DNA from: Mesorhizobium sp. M00.F.Ca.ET.216.01.1.1
GTDB lineage: Bacteria; Pseudomonadota; Alphaproteobacteria; Rhizobiales; Rhizobiaceae
Direction of reading: 5' to 3'
Assembly: GCF_004010325.2 (NCBI RefSeq)
Contig: NZ_SADR02000003.1
Span: 62,001 to 126,000, forward strand
Length of the DNA: 64,000 bases
In this document: positions 9,034-17,404 of the stretch, piece by piece
How positions within the stretch are numbered: the stretch's first letter is position 1
Layout of the letters: every line of letters begins with the position of its first letter
Notes under the pieces: model-generated
The model's database searches: none
What the model was told of the DNA's origin: nothing
What the model saw: the letters and a program-made list of their open reading frames with translations, nothing else
Program-made: the position numbers and the translations under genes

Positions 9034-9807
9034 TCAGTGTCCATCGCCGGTCGGCAGCGAGAAGATATAGCCTTCGCCGCGCACCGTGCGCAGGAATTTC
9101 GGATTGGCCGGGTCCGCCTCGATTTTCTTTCGCAGCCGCATGATGCGGATGTCGACGGCGCGCGAGGATTCCGGATCTTCGACGAAGCCGATCGCTTCTG
9201 AGATCGCCGCCCGCGTCAACAACCGGTTGGCACGGGTCAGAAAAACCTCCAGAACGTCGAATTCGCTTTTGGCCATGTCGATGACTGCGCCGTTGGCGCC
9301 GGTGACCAGCCTGCCGTCGAGGTCGGCCTGAAACGAGCCGAAGGTCATGAACCGGCGGCCTGCATCGGCCTTGGCGCCCTGCGGTGCGGCCGGCTGTGGT
9401 ACGCGGCGCAGCACGCTGCGGACCCGGGCCAGCACCTCGCGCAACTCGTAAGGCTTGACGATGTAGTCGTCAGCGCCAAGCTCCAGCCCGACGATGCGGT
9501 CGAGCGCTGTGCCGGCGGCGGTGGCGTAAATGATGCCGATCGAGGTTTTCGAGCGCAGCCAGCGGCCGAGCGACAGGCCGTCCTCGCCGGGCATGGCGAT
9601 GTCGAGGATGGCCAGATGGAAGGGTTGGGTTTCCAGCAAGGTCCGCGCCGCGGCGGCACTTTCGGCCGTGGCCACCTCATAGCCGTTGGCGCCGAGATAT
9701 TCGGCGACTGCGTCCCTCAGATCGGGCTCGTCTTCGACGACAACAATTCGTGCCCGCACTATGCTCTCGCTCCCGCTTTCAGCGGAAAGTAGATTGGGTA
9801 TAAACAT
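9034..9807 (-). CDS. OmpR-family response regulator
   Basis: About 257 residues. The receiver begins RIVVVEDEPDLRD (acidic pocket), carries phospho-acceptor Asp in LAILDIAMPGEDG and the conserved Lys in DDYIVKPYELRE. A winged-helix DNA-binding domain follows and ends TVRGEGYIFSLP. Possible starts are GTG 9819, ATG 9807 and GTG 9759; ATG 9807 is used here, although the receiver itself starts only about 18 residues later. It precedes the hybrid kinase by 37 nt and is divergent from another winged-helix regulator, so both promoters share the short space near 9807-9854. Confidence 0.9.
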   Translation of the reverse strand: MFIPNLLSAESGSESIVRARIVVVEDEPDLRDAVAEYLGANGYEVATAESAAAARTLLETQPFHLAILDIAMPGEDGLSLGRWLRSKTSIGIIYATAAGTALDRIVGLELGADDYIVKPYELREVLARVRSVLRRVPQPAAPQGAKADAGRRFMTFGSFQADLDGRLVTGANGAVIDMAKSEFDVLEVFLTRANRLLTRAAISEAIGFVEDPESSRAVDIRIMRLRKKIEADPANPKFLRTVRGEGYIFSLPTGDGH

Positions 9808-9853
9808 GATGTCCAGCACTCATCTTGGGTTGCCGGTTGCAGGGTGGAAAAAA

Positions 9854-10540
9854 ATGGCCGTACGATCCGTTATCGCGCTGGTTTCCGTTGCCGAAGTGAT
9901 CGCGACCGATCTCGCCGAACATCTCGAGCGGCGTGGCCATGACGTGCGCAAGGCGCGCCACCTCTGGGAGGCCGAATCCTTGCTTTCCGGAAAGGGTATC
10001 AACGTCGTGGTTGTCGGCGACAGTCTCAGCCAGGCCGAGGGGCGCGACCTGCTCAGGCGCCATGGCGGTGAGGGCGGGCCCGATTTCATCCTGATCTGCC
10101 GCCCGGCCGATCTCGTCGACAAGGTGCTGGCGCTCGAGCTCGGCGCCGCCGACGTCATCGAGAGCCCGCTCAATGTCAGGGAGCTTGCTGCACGCATTGG
10201 CGGCCTGTTGGCGCGGCGCGGCAGGAATAGCCAGGAGCTGATCGTGCTGGAGAATGCAACCGTCGACCTCAGGTCGGCCATGGTCATGCACCGCTCGGGT
10301 GCGGAAGAGCAGCTTTCGCCTGGCCAGGTGGCATTGCTCAGGCTGTTCCTGGCCAGCCCGCGCAAGGTGTTGACGCGCGACGACATCATTGCCGCAGCGC
10401 CCGCCGAAAATGCCGAGGCCTTCGACCGCTCGATCGATTCGCGCATCGTGCGGCTGCGCCGCAAGCTCGACACCGAAACCATCATCACCATACGGGGTGC
10501 GGGCTACCGGTTCGATCCGCCGACACAGCGCGCCGACTGA
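9854..10540 (+). CDS. OmpR-type winged-helix regulator with degenerate receiver domain
   Basis: A 228-residue protein. The C-terminal half is a normal OmpR/PhoB winged helix (SIDSRIVRLRRKLD ... TIRGAGYRFDPP). The N-terminal half has receiver-like length and predicted strands, but the usual acidic pair is replaced (IALVSVAEVIATDL), the phospho-acceptor strand reads INVVVVGDSLSQAEG and the K-P motif is S-P (DVIESPL). It is therefore probably not controlled by standard phosphorylation. ATG 9854 is chosen for its AGGGTGG ribosome site 6-7 nt upstream. It is divergent from the response regulator/kinase operon. Confidence 0.85.
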   Translation: MAVRSVIALVSVAEVIATDLAEHLERRGHDVRKARHLWEAESLLSGKGINVVVVGDSLSQAEGRDLLRRHGGEGGPDFILICRPADLVDKVLALELGAADVIESPLNVRELAARIGGLLARRGRNSQELIVLENATVDLRSAMVMHRSGAEEQLSPGQVALLRLFLASPRKVLTRDDIIAAAPAENAEAFDRSIDSRIVRLRRKLDTETIITIRGAGYRFDPPTQRAD

Positions 10541-10562
10541 GAGCAGAGCGGCCACGCCGGCC

Positions 10563-10730
10563 TCAGCGCACCACGAGAAGCGATGGGCCTGACGGCACTT
10601 CGCTGACAACGGCGAGTTCGTCGGCGTGGGCGCGATCTCTCAGCAGCACGCTGGCGAGGCCGGCGAAGCCCAGCAGGCCTTGCGCATAGAGCAGTGCGTA
10701 AAGCACCGAAGCAGCAAATTTCGTTTTCAT
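10563..10730 (-). CDS. Small hydrophobic protein, unknown function
   Basis: A 55-residue reading frame starting MKTKFAAS followed by one strongly hydrophobic segment (about 8-30), then a short polar tail. This looks like a single-span membrane or exported small protein. GGGGAACGG lies upstream of the ATG at 10730; an alternative start at 10745 adds five residues. No family is recognised. The composition supports a real gene, but conservation would need checking. Confidence 0.5.
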   Translation of the reverse strand: MKTKFAASVLYALLYAQGLLGFAGLASVLLRDRAHADELAVVSEVPSGPSLLVVR

Positions 10731-10764
10731 CCATCCGTTCCCCAAAAATCAGATCGTAGTCGCT

Positions 10765-11097
10765 TCAGGATACCCCCGAAGTGCCCGCGCCGCCCACGGA
10801 GCCCCCCGTCGCGGCGCGGGCCTTCGGTCCTCTCGGCTGCAAGTTGCCGGAGGGGCCGCGCATCCCCTTCAGCCCAAAGCCGACCCGCCAGAGGGCCTTG
10901 AGCCGGTTGATGCGCAGGCTGGAAACAATCCAGACCGTGGCGATGAACAGCGCGGCATGCAGCGTCGAAACCTCGCCCGAGCTCATGGTCGCAAATGCCG
11001 TCATCGGGCTGCCGGCGACAGTGCCGACGCCGCCGACGATGACTGCGGCGATGCTTATCCTGAGAAGCCAGAATGTGGTGTTCGGTTCTATGCCCAT
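10765..11097 (-). CDS. Hypothetical two-span membrane protein
   Basis: A 110-residue frame with two hydrophobic segments (about 9-30, FWLLRISIAAVIVGGVGTVAG, and about 46-60, LHAALFIATVWIVSSL). These are followed by a basic, Gly/Pro-rich cytoplasmic-type tail ending GGAGTSGVS. No family is recognised. The opposite strand also has an open frame over this stretch but with a less protein-like composition. It may be co-transcribed with the small protein at 10563-10730. Confidence 0.45.
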   Translation of the reverse strand: MGIEPNTTFWLLRISIAAVIVGGVGTVAGSPMTAFATMSSGEVSTLHAALFIATVWIVSSLRINRLKALWRVGFGLKGMRGPSGNLQPRGPKARAATGGSVGGAGTSGVS

Positions 11098-11416
11098 TTT
11101 CGTTTGATGCCGGCTGCTGTCGTTAGGTCAACTCTGCGGCCGGCCTGTATCCGGTTCATGCCGCCGACGCCGCGGCTTGTTGCAGATCGGTTTCGATGTG
11201 AACTTAAATCTTTTCACATACAGCCGATCCGCACCTTCGTTTAGAGATTAGGCTGGGTTTCGCTCGATGATCGGCCCCTCAAGCCGTCATTTTCGTTAAC
11301 CATCGGAAACAGATTCGAAACAAAAACGAGCATCAAGCGAAATCTATTTGAAACGTGACGTCGCGATAAGCCGGTCATCGAATTGGAGCCGGCCGGGCCG
11401 GCAGATAGGGGACATC
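11098..11416. other. Intergenic region, 319 nt, no gene seen
   Basis: AT-richer than its surroundings and holding no convincing ORF. It contains the upstream region of the L,D-transpeptidase gene, whose ribosome site ATAGGGGAC lies at its right end. Confidence 0.45.
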
Positions 11417-11878
11417 ATGCATACCGCCATTTCCGCTAAGCTCATCAACATCACTGCCGCTGCCCTGACAGCGGCAGCCTTTCTCGTCAGCGCCGGCAAC
11501 GGCGTCGCCCATGCCGCCAACAAGATCGTGGCGCGGGTCTCGCTTTCGCAGCAGGTCATGGAGGTCTTGGTCGACGGTCGCCCGACCTTCGCCTGGAAGG
11601 TTTCGACCGGCGACAAGGCGCATGTCACGCCGACCGGCTCCTTCAAGCCGACCCGCTTGCATGAAATGTGGTACTCGAAGAAATATGACAATGCGCCGAT
11701 GCCGCATTCGGTCTTCTTCAGCGGCGGTTATGCCGTGCATGCGACCTACGCCATCAAGCGTCTCGGCCGGCCGGCCTCGCATGGCTGCGTGCGGCTGCAT
11801 CCGGACAATGCCGCCGATTTCTACCAGCTCGTCGAGGCCTTCGGCCCCGCCAACACCAGCATCCTCATCGTCAAGTAG
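11417..11878 (+). CDS. L,D-transpeptidase, YkuD family (ErfK/YbiS-like)
   Basis: A 153-residue precursor with a signal peptide ending near AHAA (residues 31-34), so the enzyme acts in the periplasm on peptidoglycan, forming 3-3 crosslinks or anchoring proteins. The catalytic signature is SHGCVRLHP with His122 and nucleophile Cys124, preceded by GGYAVHAT. The ATG at 11417 has AGGGGA upstream and starts directly at the signal peptide; an in-frame upstream extension lacks such a signal. A bidirectional terminator follows. Confidence 0.93.
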   Translation: MHTAISAKLINITAAALTAAAFLVSAGNGVAHAANKIVARVSLSQQVMEVLVDGRPTFAWKVSTGDKAHVTPTGSFKPTRLHEMWYSKKYDNAPMPHSVFFSGGYAVHATYAIKRLGRPASHGCVRLHPDNAADFYQLVEAFGPANTSILIVK

Positions 11879-11982
11879 GCTGTGAAGGGGGCGTGAAGCT
11901 GCAGCAAGCTTCTGTGCCCCACCTTCCAGGTTCCCGCGGGAGGGCGACAAAGCTTCCGCGGTTGTGAACCCAGCCAAAAACG

Positions 11983-12008
11983 AGGCCGGAAATTTCCGGC
12001 CTGCTTTT
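11983..12008. terminator. Bidirectional rho-independent terminator
   Basis: A perfect 20-nt palindrome, AGGCCGGAAATTTCCGGCCT (11983-12002), has a T-rich run on the plus-strand side (CTTTTG) and the complement of AAAAACG on the other side. It sits between the convergent L,D-transpeptidase gene and the RND permease gene and can end both. Confidence 0.8.
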
Positions 12009-12009
12009 G

Positions 12010-15000
12010 TTAGTCCTGCATCACTGGCATCAGCTCCGGATCCGGCTTCTCGGCGTGATGCGGCAGGTCCTTGCTGGCGATGAAGGTATAGAACATCGGC
12101 ACCACGAACAGCGTGAACATGGTTCCGACCAGGATGCCGGTGAAGATCACCAGACCCATCGAATAGCGGGCCGCAGCGCCGGCGCCGCTGGAGGTGATCA
12201 GCGGCACCACGCCAAGCGCCATCGCCGCCGTCGTCATCAGGATCGGCCGCAACCGTACCCTGGCCGAGGCGACGATCGCTTCGCGCCGCCGCATCCCGTG
12301 CCTCTCGCGCTGCTGGTTGGCGAACTCGACGAGAAGGATGCCGTGCTTGGTGATCAGGCCGATCAGCGTGATCAGACCGACCTGTGTGTAGATGTTGAGC
12401 GTTCCGAGCCCCAGATTGAGCGGCACAATCGCGCCGAAGATCGACAGCGGCACCGACATCATGATGATCAGCGGGTCACGGAAGCTTTCGAACTGCGCCG
12501 CCAGCACCAGGTAGATGACGAGCACGGCGGCCGCGAAGGCGATGATGATGGTGTAGCCCTGTTCCTTCTCCTGCCGCGATTGGCCGGAATAGTCGATGAA
12601 GAAGGTGTCGGGCAGGCTTTGCCTGGCAATGTCCTCGACGGCTTTCAATCCGTCCCCGGTGGTGACGCCGGGCCGCGGCAAGGCGGAGATCGTCGCCGAA
12701 TTCAGCTGATTGAACTGCTCGATCACGGCGGGCGATGCGTTGGTCGAGACCTTGACCACCGCCGAGAGCGGCACCATCTCGCCCGACACGCTGCGCACGA
12801 AATACTCGCTCAGTTTTTCGGGATTGTCGCGGAAGTCCTGCGGCACCTGCGGGATGATGTCGTAGCTGTTGGACTCGCGGTCGAATTGCGCCACTTTGTT
12901 GCCGCCGACCAGAAGCGTCAGCGTGCGGCCGATTTCGGCGATCGGAAGGTTGAGTGCTGCGGCGCGATCGCGGTCGATCGTCACCGTCACTTGAGGCGCG
13001 TCGAAGGACATCGAATTCTGCACGACGATGAAGCGGCCGGAGGCCTGCGCCTTGTTCTTGATGTCCTCGGCCGCCTCGAACACCTGCGAGGCGTCGCCGG
13101 TCGAGCGAACCACCATGGTGATCGGCAGGCCGCCGCCGGAGCCGGGCAGCGTCGGCGGTGCGAAGACGAAAGCCTCGACGCCGGCCACCTTGGCGAGACG
13201 GCCCGTGATGTCCTCCTGGATTTGCTTGGAGCTGCGGGTACGATCGGCCCAGTCCTTGAATGCAAAGCCGACGAAGGCGCTGTTGGTCTGGCCGCCGAAC
13301 GCGACTGCCGAGAACTGCGCCCGCGTTTCCGGCAGGTCCTTGACCAGGCCGAGGATCTGATTGACGTAGCGCTCGGTATAGTCCGACGTCGCATAGCGCG
13401 GCCCGGTCACCAGCGAGAGCAGGAAGCCCTGGTCTTCTTCCGGTGCCAGTTCGCTTGAGGTCCTGGTGAACATGAAGCCGGTCGTGGCGACCAGTGCAAT
13501 GACGATCATCAGCGTTACCGGGCGATATTTCAGCGAGCCGCTGACTAACCGCTCATAGACGTGTTCGACGCGCCCGAAGGTGTTGTCGACGATGCGCTGG
13601 AAGCGGCTGTGCGAGCCGGCCCTCAGGATGCGCGCCGACATCATCGGCGTGATGGTGACGGCGATGACGCCGGAAAGCACCACCGAGCCGGCCAGCGTCA
13701 CCGCGAATTCGCGGAACAGCGCGCCGGTCAGGCCGCCGGTGAAGGCCAGCGGCGCAAACACGGCGGCCAGCGTCATCGTCATGGCAATGATGGCGGACGA
13801 AATTTCCCGCATGCCGTTGAAGGCCGCCTGCATCGGCGACAAGCCGTCTTCCTCCATGTGGCGGTGGATATTTTCAACCACCACGATGGCGTCGTCGACG
13901 ACGAGGCCGATCGCCAGCACCATCGCGAGCAACGACAACAAATTGATCGAATAGCCTACCGAAAACAAGAGGAAGCAGACGCCGATCAGCGATAGCGGAA
14001 TGGTCACGATCGGCATCAGCACCGAGCGGAACGAGCCGAGGAAGAGCAGGATGACGACGACGACGATGGCAACGGCCTCGCCGATGGTCTTGAACACCTC
14101 CTCGATCGAGGCGCTGATCTGCTCGGTCGAATCGTAGACGACCTCGATCGTCATCCCTTGCGGCAGCGTCTCCTGTATCGACGGCACGATATCGTGGATC
14201 AATGCCGCCGTCGTCAGCGGATTGGCCGCCGGCGTCGGGAATATGGCGAGAAAGGTGCCGGGCTTGCCGTTGAAGCTGACCCTGGTATCGGTACTCTTGG
14301 CGGCGAGCTCGACGTGCGCCACGTCGCGCAATCTCACCACGTTGCCGTCTTTGGAGCGGAGCGGGAGTGCCGCGAAGGCCTCCGGCGTCTGCAGCGTCGA
14401 ACGCACGGTGATCGAAGAGGCGATGTATTCGTTTTCGGTCTTGCCGGGCGCGGAGAGGAAGTTCGAATTGTTAATGGCGGTCAGCACCTCATCCGCCGTC
14501 ACGCCGCGCGCCGCCAGCTTGACCGGGTCGATCCAGACACGCATCGAATAGTCGGCAGCGCCGAAGATCTGCACGTCGGCGACGCCCTCGACCGTCGCGA
14601 TGCGCGGCCGCACGACGCGCTCGATATATTCGGTGAGCTGTTCGGGCGTCATGTTCGGATTCTGCATCGAGATGTACATCATCGCGAACTGCTGGCCGGT
14701 ACCCTTGACGATGACCGGGTCCTCGGCCTCATCCGGCAAGTCGCCGCGCACGCTCTGCACCTTCGACAATACCTCGTTCAGCGCGACGTCGGGATTGGAG
14801 CCGAGTTTCATCTGCACCGTCACGGTGCTCGACGAAGGCCGGCTTTGCGAGGTGACGTAATCGATGTTTTCGGTCGAGGCGACGGCGCGGGCGATCGGCG
14901 CGGAAATGAATCCCTGGATAAGATCGGCGCTGGCGCCGGCATAGGTCGTGGTGATCGTGATCGCCGTTTCCTCAACCTTCGGATATTGCCGGATCGAAAG

Positions 15001-15093
15001 GTTGAAGATGCCCTGGAAGCCCAGCAGCAGGATCATGCAGCCAAGCACGGTCGAAAGGACCGGGCGGCGGATGAAGATGTCGGAGAAGCTCAT
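12010..15093 (-). CDS. RND-family multidrug efflux permease (AcrB/MexB type)
   Basis: A 1027-residue inner-membrane proton antiporter of typical RND length. It starts MSFSDIFIRRPVLSTVLG, as hydrophobe/amphiphile exporters do. TM4 carries the proton-relay Asp pair (GLVVDDAIVVVEN). Two large periplasmic loops and a repeated second half (GLITKHGILLVEFANQQR) are present. It overlaps the adaptor gene by ATGA, so translation is coupled. Drug substrates cannot be predicted. No outer-membrane channel gene is nearby, so a TolC-like protein is probably encoded elsewhere. Confidence 0.95.
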   Translation of the reverse strand: MSFSDIFIRRPVLSTVLGCMILLLGFQGIFNLSIRQYPKVEETAITITTTYAGASADLIQGFISAPIARAVASTENIDYVTSQSRPSSSTVTVQMKLGSNPDVALNEVLSKVQSVRGDLPDEAEDPVIVKGTGQQFAMMYISMQNPNMTPEQLTEYIERVVRPRIATVEGVADVQIFGAADYSMRVWIDPVKLAARGVTADEVLTAINNSNFLSAPGKTENEYIASSITVRSTLQTPEAFAALPLRSKDGNVVRLRDVAHVELAAKSTDTRVSFNGKPGTFLAIFPTPAANPLTTAALIHDIVPSIQETLPQGMTIEVVYDSTEQISASIEEVFKTIGEAVAIVVVVILLFLGSFRSVLMPIVTIPLSLIGVCFLLFSVGYSINLLSLLAMVLAIGLVVDDAIVVVENIHRHMEEDGLSPMQAAFNGMREISSAIIAMTMTLAAVFAPLAFTGGLTGALFREFAVTLAGSVVLSGVIAVTITPMMSARILRAGSHSRFQRIVDNTFGRVEHVYERLVSGSLKYRPVTLMIVIALVATTGFMFTRTSSELAPEEDQGFLLSLVTGPRYATSDYTERYVNQILGLVKDLPETRAQFSAVAFGGQTNSAFVGFAFKDWADRTRSSKQIQEDITGRLAKVAGVEAFVFAPPTLPGSGGGLPITMVVRSTGDASQVFEAAEDIKNKAQASGRFIVVQNSMSFDAPQVTVTIDRDRAAALNLPIAEIGRTLTLLVGGNKVAQFDRESNSYDIIPQVPQDFRDNPEKLSEYFVRSVSGEMVPLSAVVKVSTNASPAVIEQFNQLNSATISALPRPGVTTGDGLKAVEDIARQSLPDTFFIDYSGQSRQEKEQGYTIIIAFAAAVLVIYLVLAAQFESFRDPLIIMMSVPLSIFGAIVPLNLGLGTLNIYTQVGLITLIGLITKHGILLVEFANQQRERHGMRRREAIVASARVRLRPILMTTAAMALGVVPLITSSGAGAAARYSMGLVIFTGILVGTMFTLFVVPMFYTFIASKDLPHHAEKPDPELMPVMQD

Positions 15094-16325
15094 TGCCGGG
15101 TCACTCGTTCATTCGCTGGCTTGGTCGGGTCGACAGTGTTGTCGACCACAACGGGCATGCCATTGAAGAGCCGGTTCTGGCCGGCGGTGACGACTTCGTC
15201 GCCGACGGCAATGCCTTCCAGGATCTCGACCATACCATCGTTGCGGCGGCCCGGCTTGACGAACACCTGGGCGAGCACGCGCTCGGGCTTTTTCTCTTCC
15301 GGCGCCGGTTTGGCGTCGTCGGGTTTTGCCGAGGCAGTGCCGGCAGCAGGCTTCGAGGCATCCGCGACGGGCTTCTCTTCCGGCTTCGGCGCGGGGGCCG
15401 CACCATTGCTCGCTTTTGCCGGACGCACGACGAAGACGAAGTCGCCGTAGAGGCTGGATGTCAGCGCGGTCTGCGGCAGCGCCAGCACGTTGTTTTCCTC
15501 GGGCAATTCGACGCGCACCTGCACGAACTGGCCCGGCGTCAGCTTGCCTTCGGGGTTGGCGACTTCGGCCCGGACCGTCACCAGCCGGCTCGCCGGGTCG
15601 ATCTTGGGGTCGATACCGCGAATGGTGCCAGTGAAGGGCATGTCGCCACCGCCGATGCCCAGCCGCACTGTCTGGCCGATCTTCAGCAGCGGAAGCTGCT
15701 GTTCGGGTACCGAGAAATCGACCCGCATCGTCTCCAGATCCTGCAACGTCACCACCGCAGTGCCGGGCGCGAGATACTGGCCAAGGTCGATCTTCGGGAT
15801 GCCGACGGTGCCGCTGAAGGGCGCGGTCAATTGCTTCTGATCGAGCACCGCCTGCAGCCTGTTGACTTGCGAGGCGGAAGCCGATGCGGTTGCCCGTGCC
15901 GTGTCAAGCGTCGCCTCCGCGCCAACACCGCGTCTCTGCAGTTCGATGGCGCGTGTCAGCGCTGTCTGATCAAGCGCTGCTTGCGCCTTGGTTGCGTCGA
16001 GATCGGCGCGCTCGGCGGCATCGTCGAGCTGGAGAAGGACCACACCGGCCGCGACCTTCTGGTTGGCCTGGAAGAGGATGTCCCTGACGATGCCCGTGGT
16101 TTCGACGGTCAGGTCAACGCCGCGCACCGCGCTGACGGTGCCGATCGCTTCGACGCCAGGCGTCCAGTTTCCTGGTTTGACGACGACCGTCGATACGGTC
16201 GCGGCCGGCGGCTTCATCGTGGCAAAGAATTGCTGGATGGCGTTGTCGCGGAAAATGTTGAAGCCGACGATGCCGCCGCACACAAGCACCAGCAAAATGA
16301 AGGCGATGATAAAGCGCTTGATCAC
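15090..16325 (-). CDS. RND efflux periplasmic adaptor (HlyD/AcrA family)
   Basis: About 411 residues starting at GTG 16325, preceded by a strong AAGGGGAC ribosome site. A membrane anchor (IIAFILLVLVCGGIVGF) is followed by a biotinyl-lipoyl domain (TVETTGIVRDI), an alpha-helical hairpin and a beta-barrel domain. Near residues 300-345 a Pro/Lys/Ala-rich stretch (PKPEEKPVADASKPA...) interrupts the C-terminal domain and is unusual for the family. It bridges the permease and an outer-membrane channel. It is the first gene of the efflux operon and is controlled from the palindrome at 16420. Confidence 0.93.
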   Translation of the reverse strand: MIKRFIIAFILLVLVCGGIVGFNIFRDNAIQQFFATMKPPAATVSTVVVKPGNWTPGVEAIGTVSAVRGVDLTVETTGIVRDILFQANQKVAAGVVLLQLDDAAERADLDATKAQAALDQTALTRAIELQRRGVGAEATLDTARATASASASQVNRLQAVLDQKQLTAPFSGTVGIPKIDLGQYLAPGTAVVTLQDLETMRVDFSVPEQQLPLLKIGQTVRLGIGGGDMPFTGTIRGIDPKIDPASRLVTVRAEVANPEGKLTPGQFVQVRVELPEENNVLALPQTALTSSLYGDFVFVVRPAKASNGAAPAPKPEEKPVADASKPAAGTASAKPDDAKPAPEEKKPERVLAQVFVKPGRRNDGMVEILEGIAVGDEVVTAGQNRLFNGMPVVVDNTVDPTKPANERVTRQ

Positions 16326-16419
16326 GAACAGTCCCCTTGGCCTGGCCCACCATGACAGTCGGACAACCGGCACACATACCGGGACAGGTCTCGATTTCAA
16401 ATGACGGCGGTCTTACTGT

Positions 16420-16433
16420 ACCGTCTGGACGGT
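16420..16433. promoter_or_regulatory. Candidate TetR operator in the efflux promoter
   Basis: The perfect palindrome ACCGTC-TG-GACGGT lies between the divergent regulator and efflux genes. On the minus strand a consensus -35 TTGACA (16441-16436) is followed 17 nt later by CAGTAA, so the palindrome fills the spacer of the efflux promoter. A repressor bound here would block RNA polymerase. Binding by the adjacent TetR protein is inferred. Confidence 0.65.
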
Positions 16434-16470
16434 CTTGTCAATTCCGCCCAAGCTAATGTATGGGGGAGCG

Positions 16471-17007
16471 ATGATGAAGGCCCGCAGAGCAAATTCACGC
16501 GAGAAGATTCTCGCAGCAGCAGCCGATGTCGCCCGGGAATCCGGACCTGGTAGCCTGTCGCTGGACGCGGTCGCCAGCCGCGCCGGCGTATCGAAAGGCG
16601 GGCTTCTCTACAATTTCCCGACTAAGGCGAAATTGATGCAGGGGCTGGTGGAGGACTACCTGCGCGCATTCGAGCAGGCGCTGGAATCCCGCACGACCGA
16701 CGCCAACGGCGAAAGCCCGCTTGCGGCCTACATCAGGCTTTCGGCCAATGACCTCGAGAAACCGCAACCGTCGGCCTCCTGGATATTTTCGGCGATCGCC
16801 GAGGATCCCGATTTCCTGACGCCGATAAAATCGTTCAAACGGCAGCTTTTCGAACGGCTGAAAGGACAGGCGCCGGACCTCAAGGCCCTGCTGATCTGCT
16901 ATCTCGCCATCGAAGGGCTCCGCAGCATGAATCTTTTCGACTCGGATGTGCTTTCGCAGGACGAACGCCGGCTGCTGGTATCGTCCTTGCTGGAGATGGC
17001 CAAATAA
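16471..17007 (+). CDS. TetR-family repressor of the adjacent efflux operon
   Basis: About 178 residues. The N-terminal helix-turn-helix (SLDAVASRAGVSKGGLLYNFPTK) is typical of TetR/AcrR, and a variable ligand-binding domain follows. GGGGGAGCG lies just before ATG 16471; a second ATG at 16474 is equally possible. It is divergent from the adaptor-permease operon with a perfect palindrome in between, so local repression and auto-regulation are likely. Confidence 0.88.
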   Translation: MMKARRANSREKILAAAADVARESGPGSLSLDAVASRAGVSKGGLLYNFPTKAKLMQGLVEDYLRAFEQALESRTTDANGESPLAAYIRLSANDLEKPQPSASWIFSAIAEDPDFLTPIKSFKRQLFERLKGQAPDLKALLICYLAIEGLRSMNLFDSDVLSQDERRLLVSSLLEMAK

Positions 17008-17146
17008 GCTGCCACGCAGCTGGCGGCCCCACAGTCGAGGCAGCCTGGTATTACCTGGCCTGACATCCCCTGGCCCCCGTCATACCAGCTTCATCGTCCG
17101 GACATAACGTCCTTCCTGTTGCCGCGGTGCAAACGGGAGTGGGACG

Positions 17147-17290
17147 ATGGTTGATATTGTTTCGAGCGAAGCAGGAATTCCAAGGCCGGAGCATCCGGTT
17201 GCGGCGCTGGCGTTGTTCCTGTGCTCGGATGCGGCCAGGCAGATCACCGGCACGACCTTGCCGATGGATGGCGGCTGGACGGCACAGTAG
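17147..17290 (+). pseudogene. C-terminal remnant of a short-chain dehydrogenase (3-hydroxybutyrate dehydrogenase-like)
   Basis: A 47-residue frame whose last 35 residues match the end of SDR enzymes: PVAALALFLCSDAARQITG followed by TTLPMDGGWTAQ and a stop. The Rossmann core, the active-site Tyr-x3-Lys and the rest of the protein are missing, and upstream sequence does not continue the fold. It is a decayed fragment between the TetR gene and chrA. The remaining flanks (17008-17404) hold no other gene. Confidence 0.75.
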
Positions 17291-17404
17291 GCGTGCCCGC
17301 AAATCCTCTCGAAGCCTGCAGTCACTGCAGGCCTGGTTCGTGCAAGGCGTTGATCTTTGGGCAGTCAAGGACGCTCTATCGGAGGGTTGCGCCGGCCGCG
17401 CTGA

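Noticed and set aside
12007..13458. 483-codon plus-strand open frame
   Set aside because: Low-complexity Arg/His/Asp composition antisense to the RND permease, which has all family motifs.
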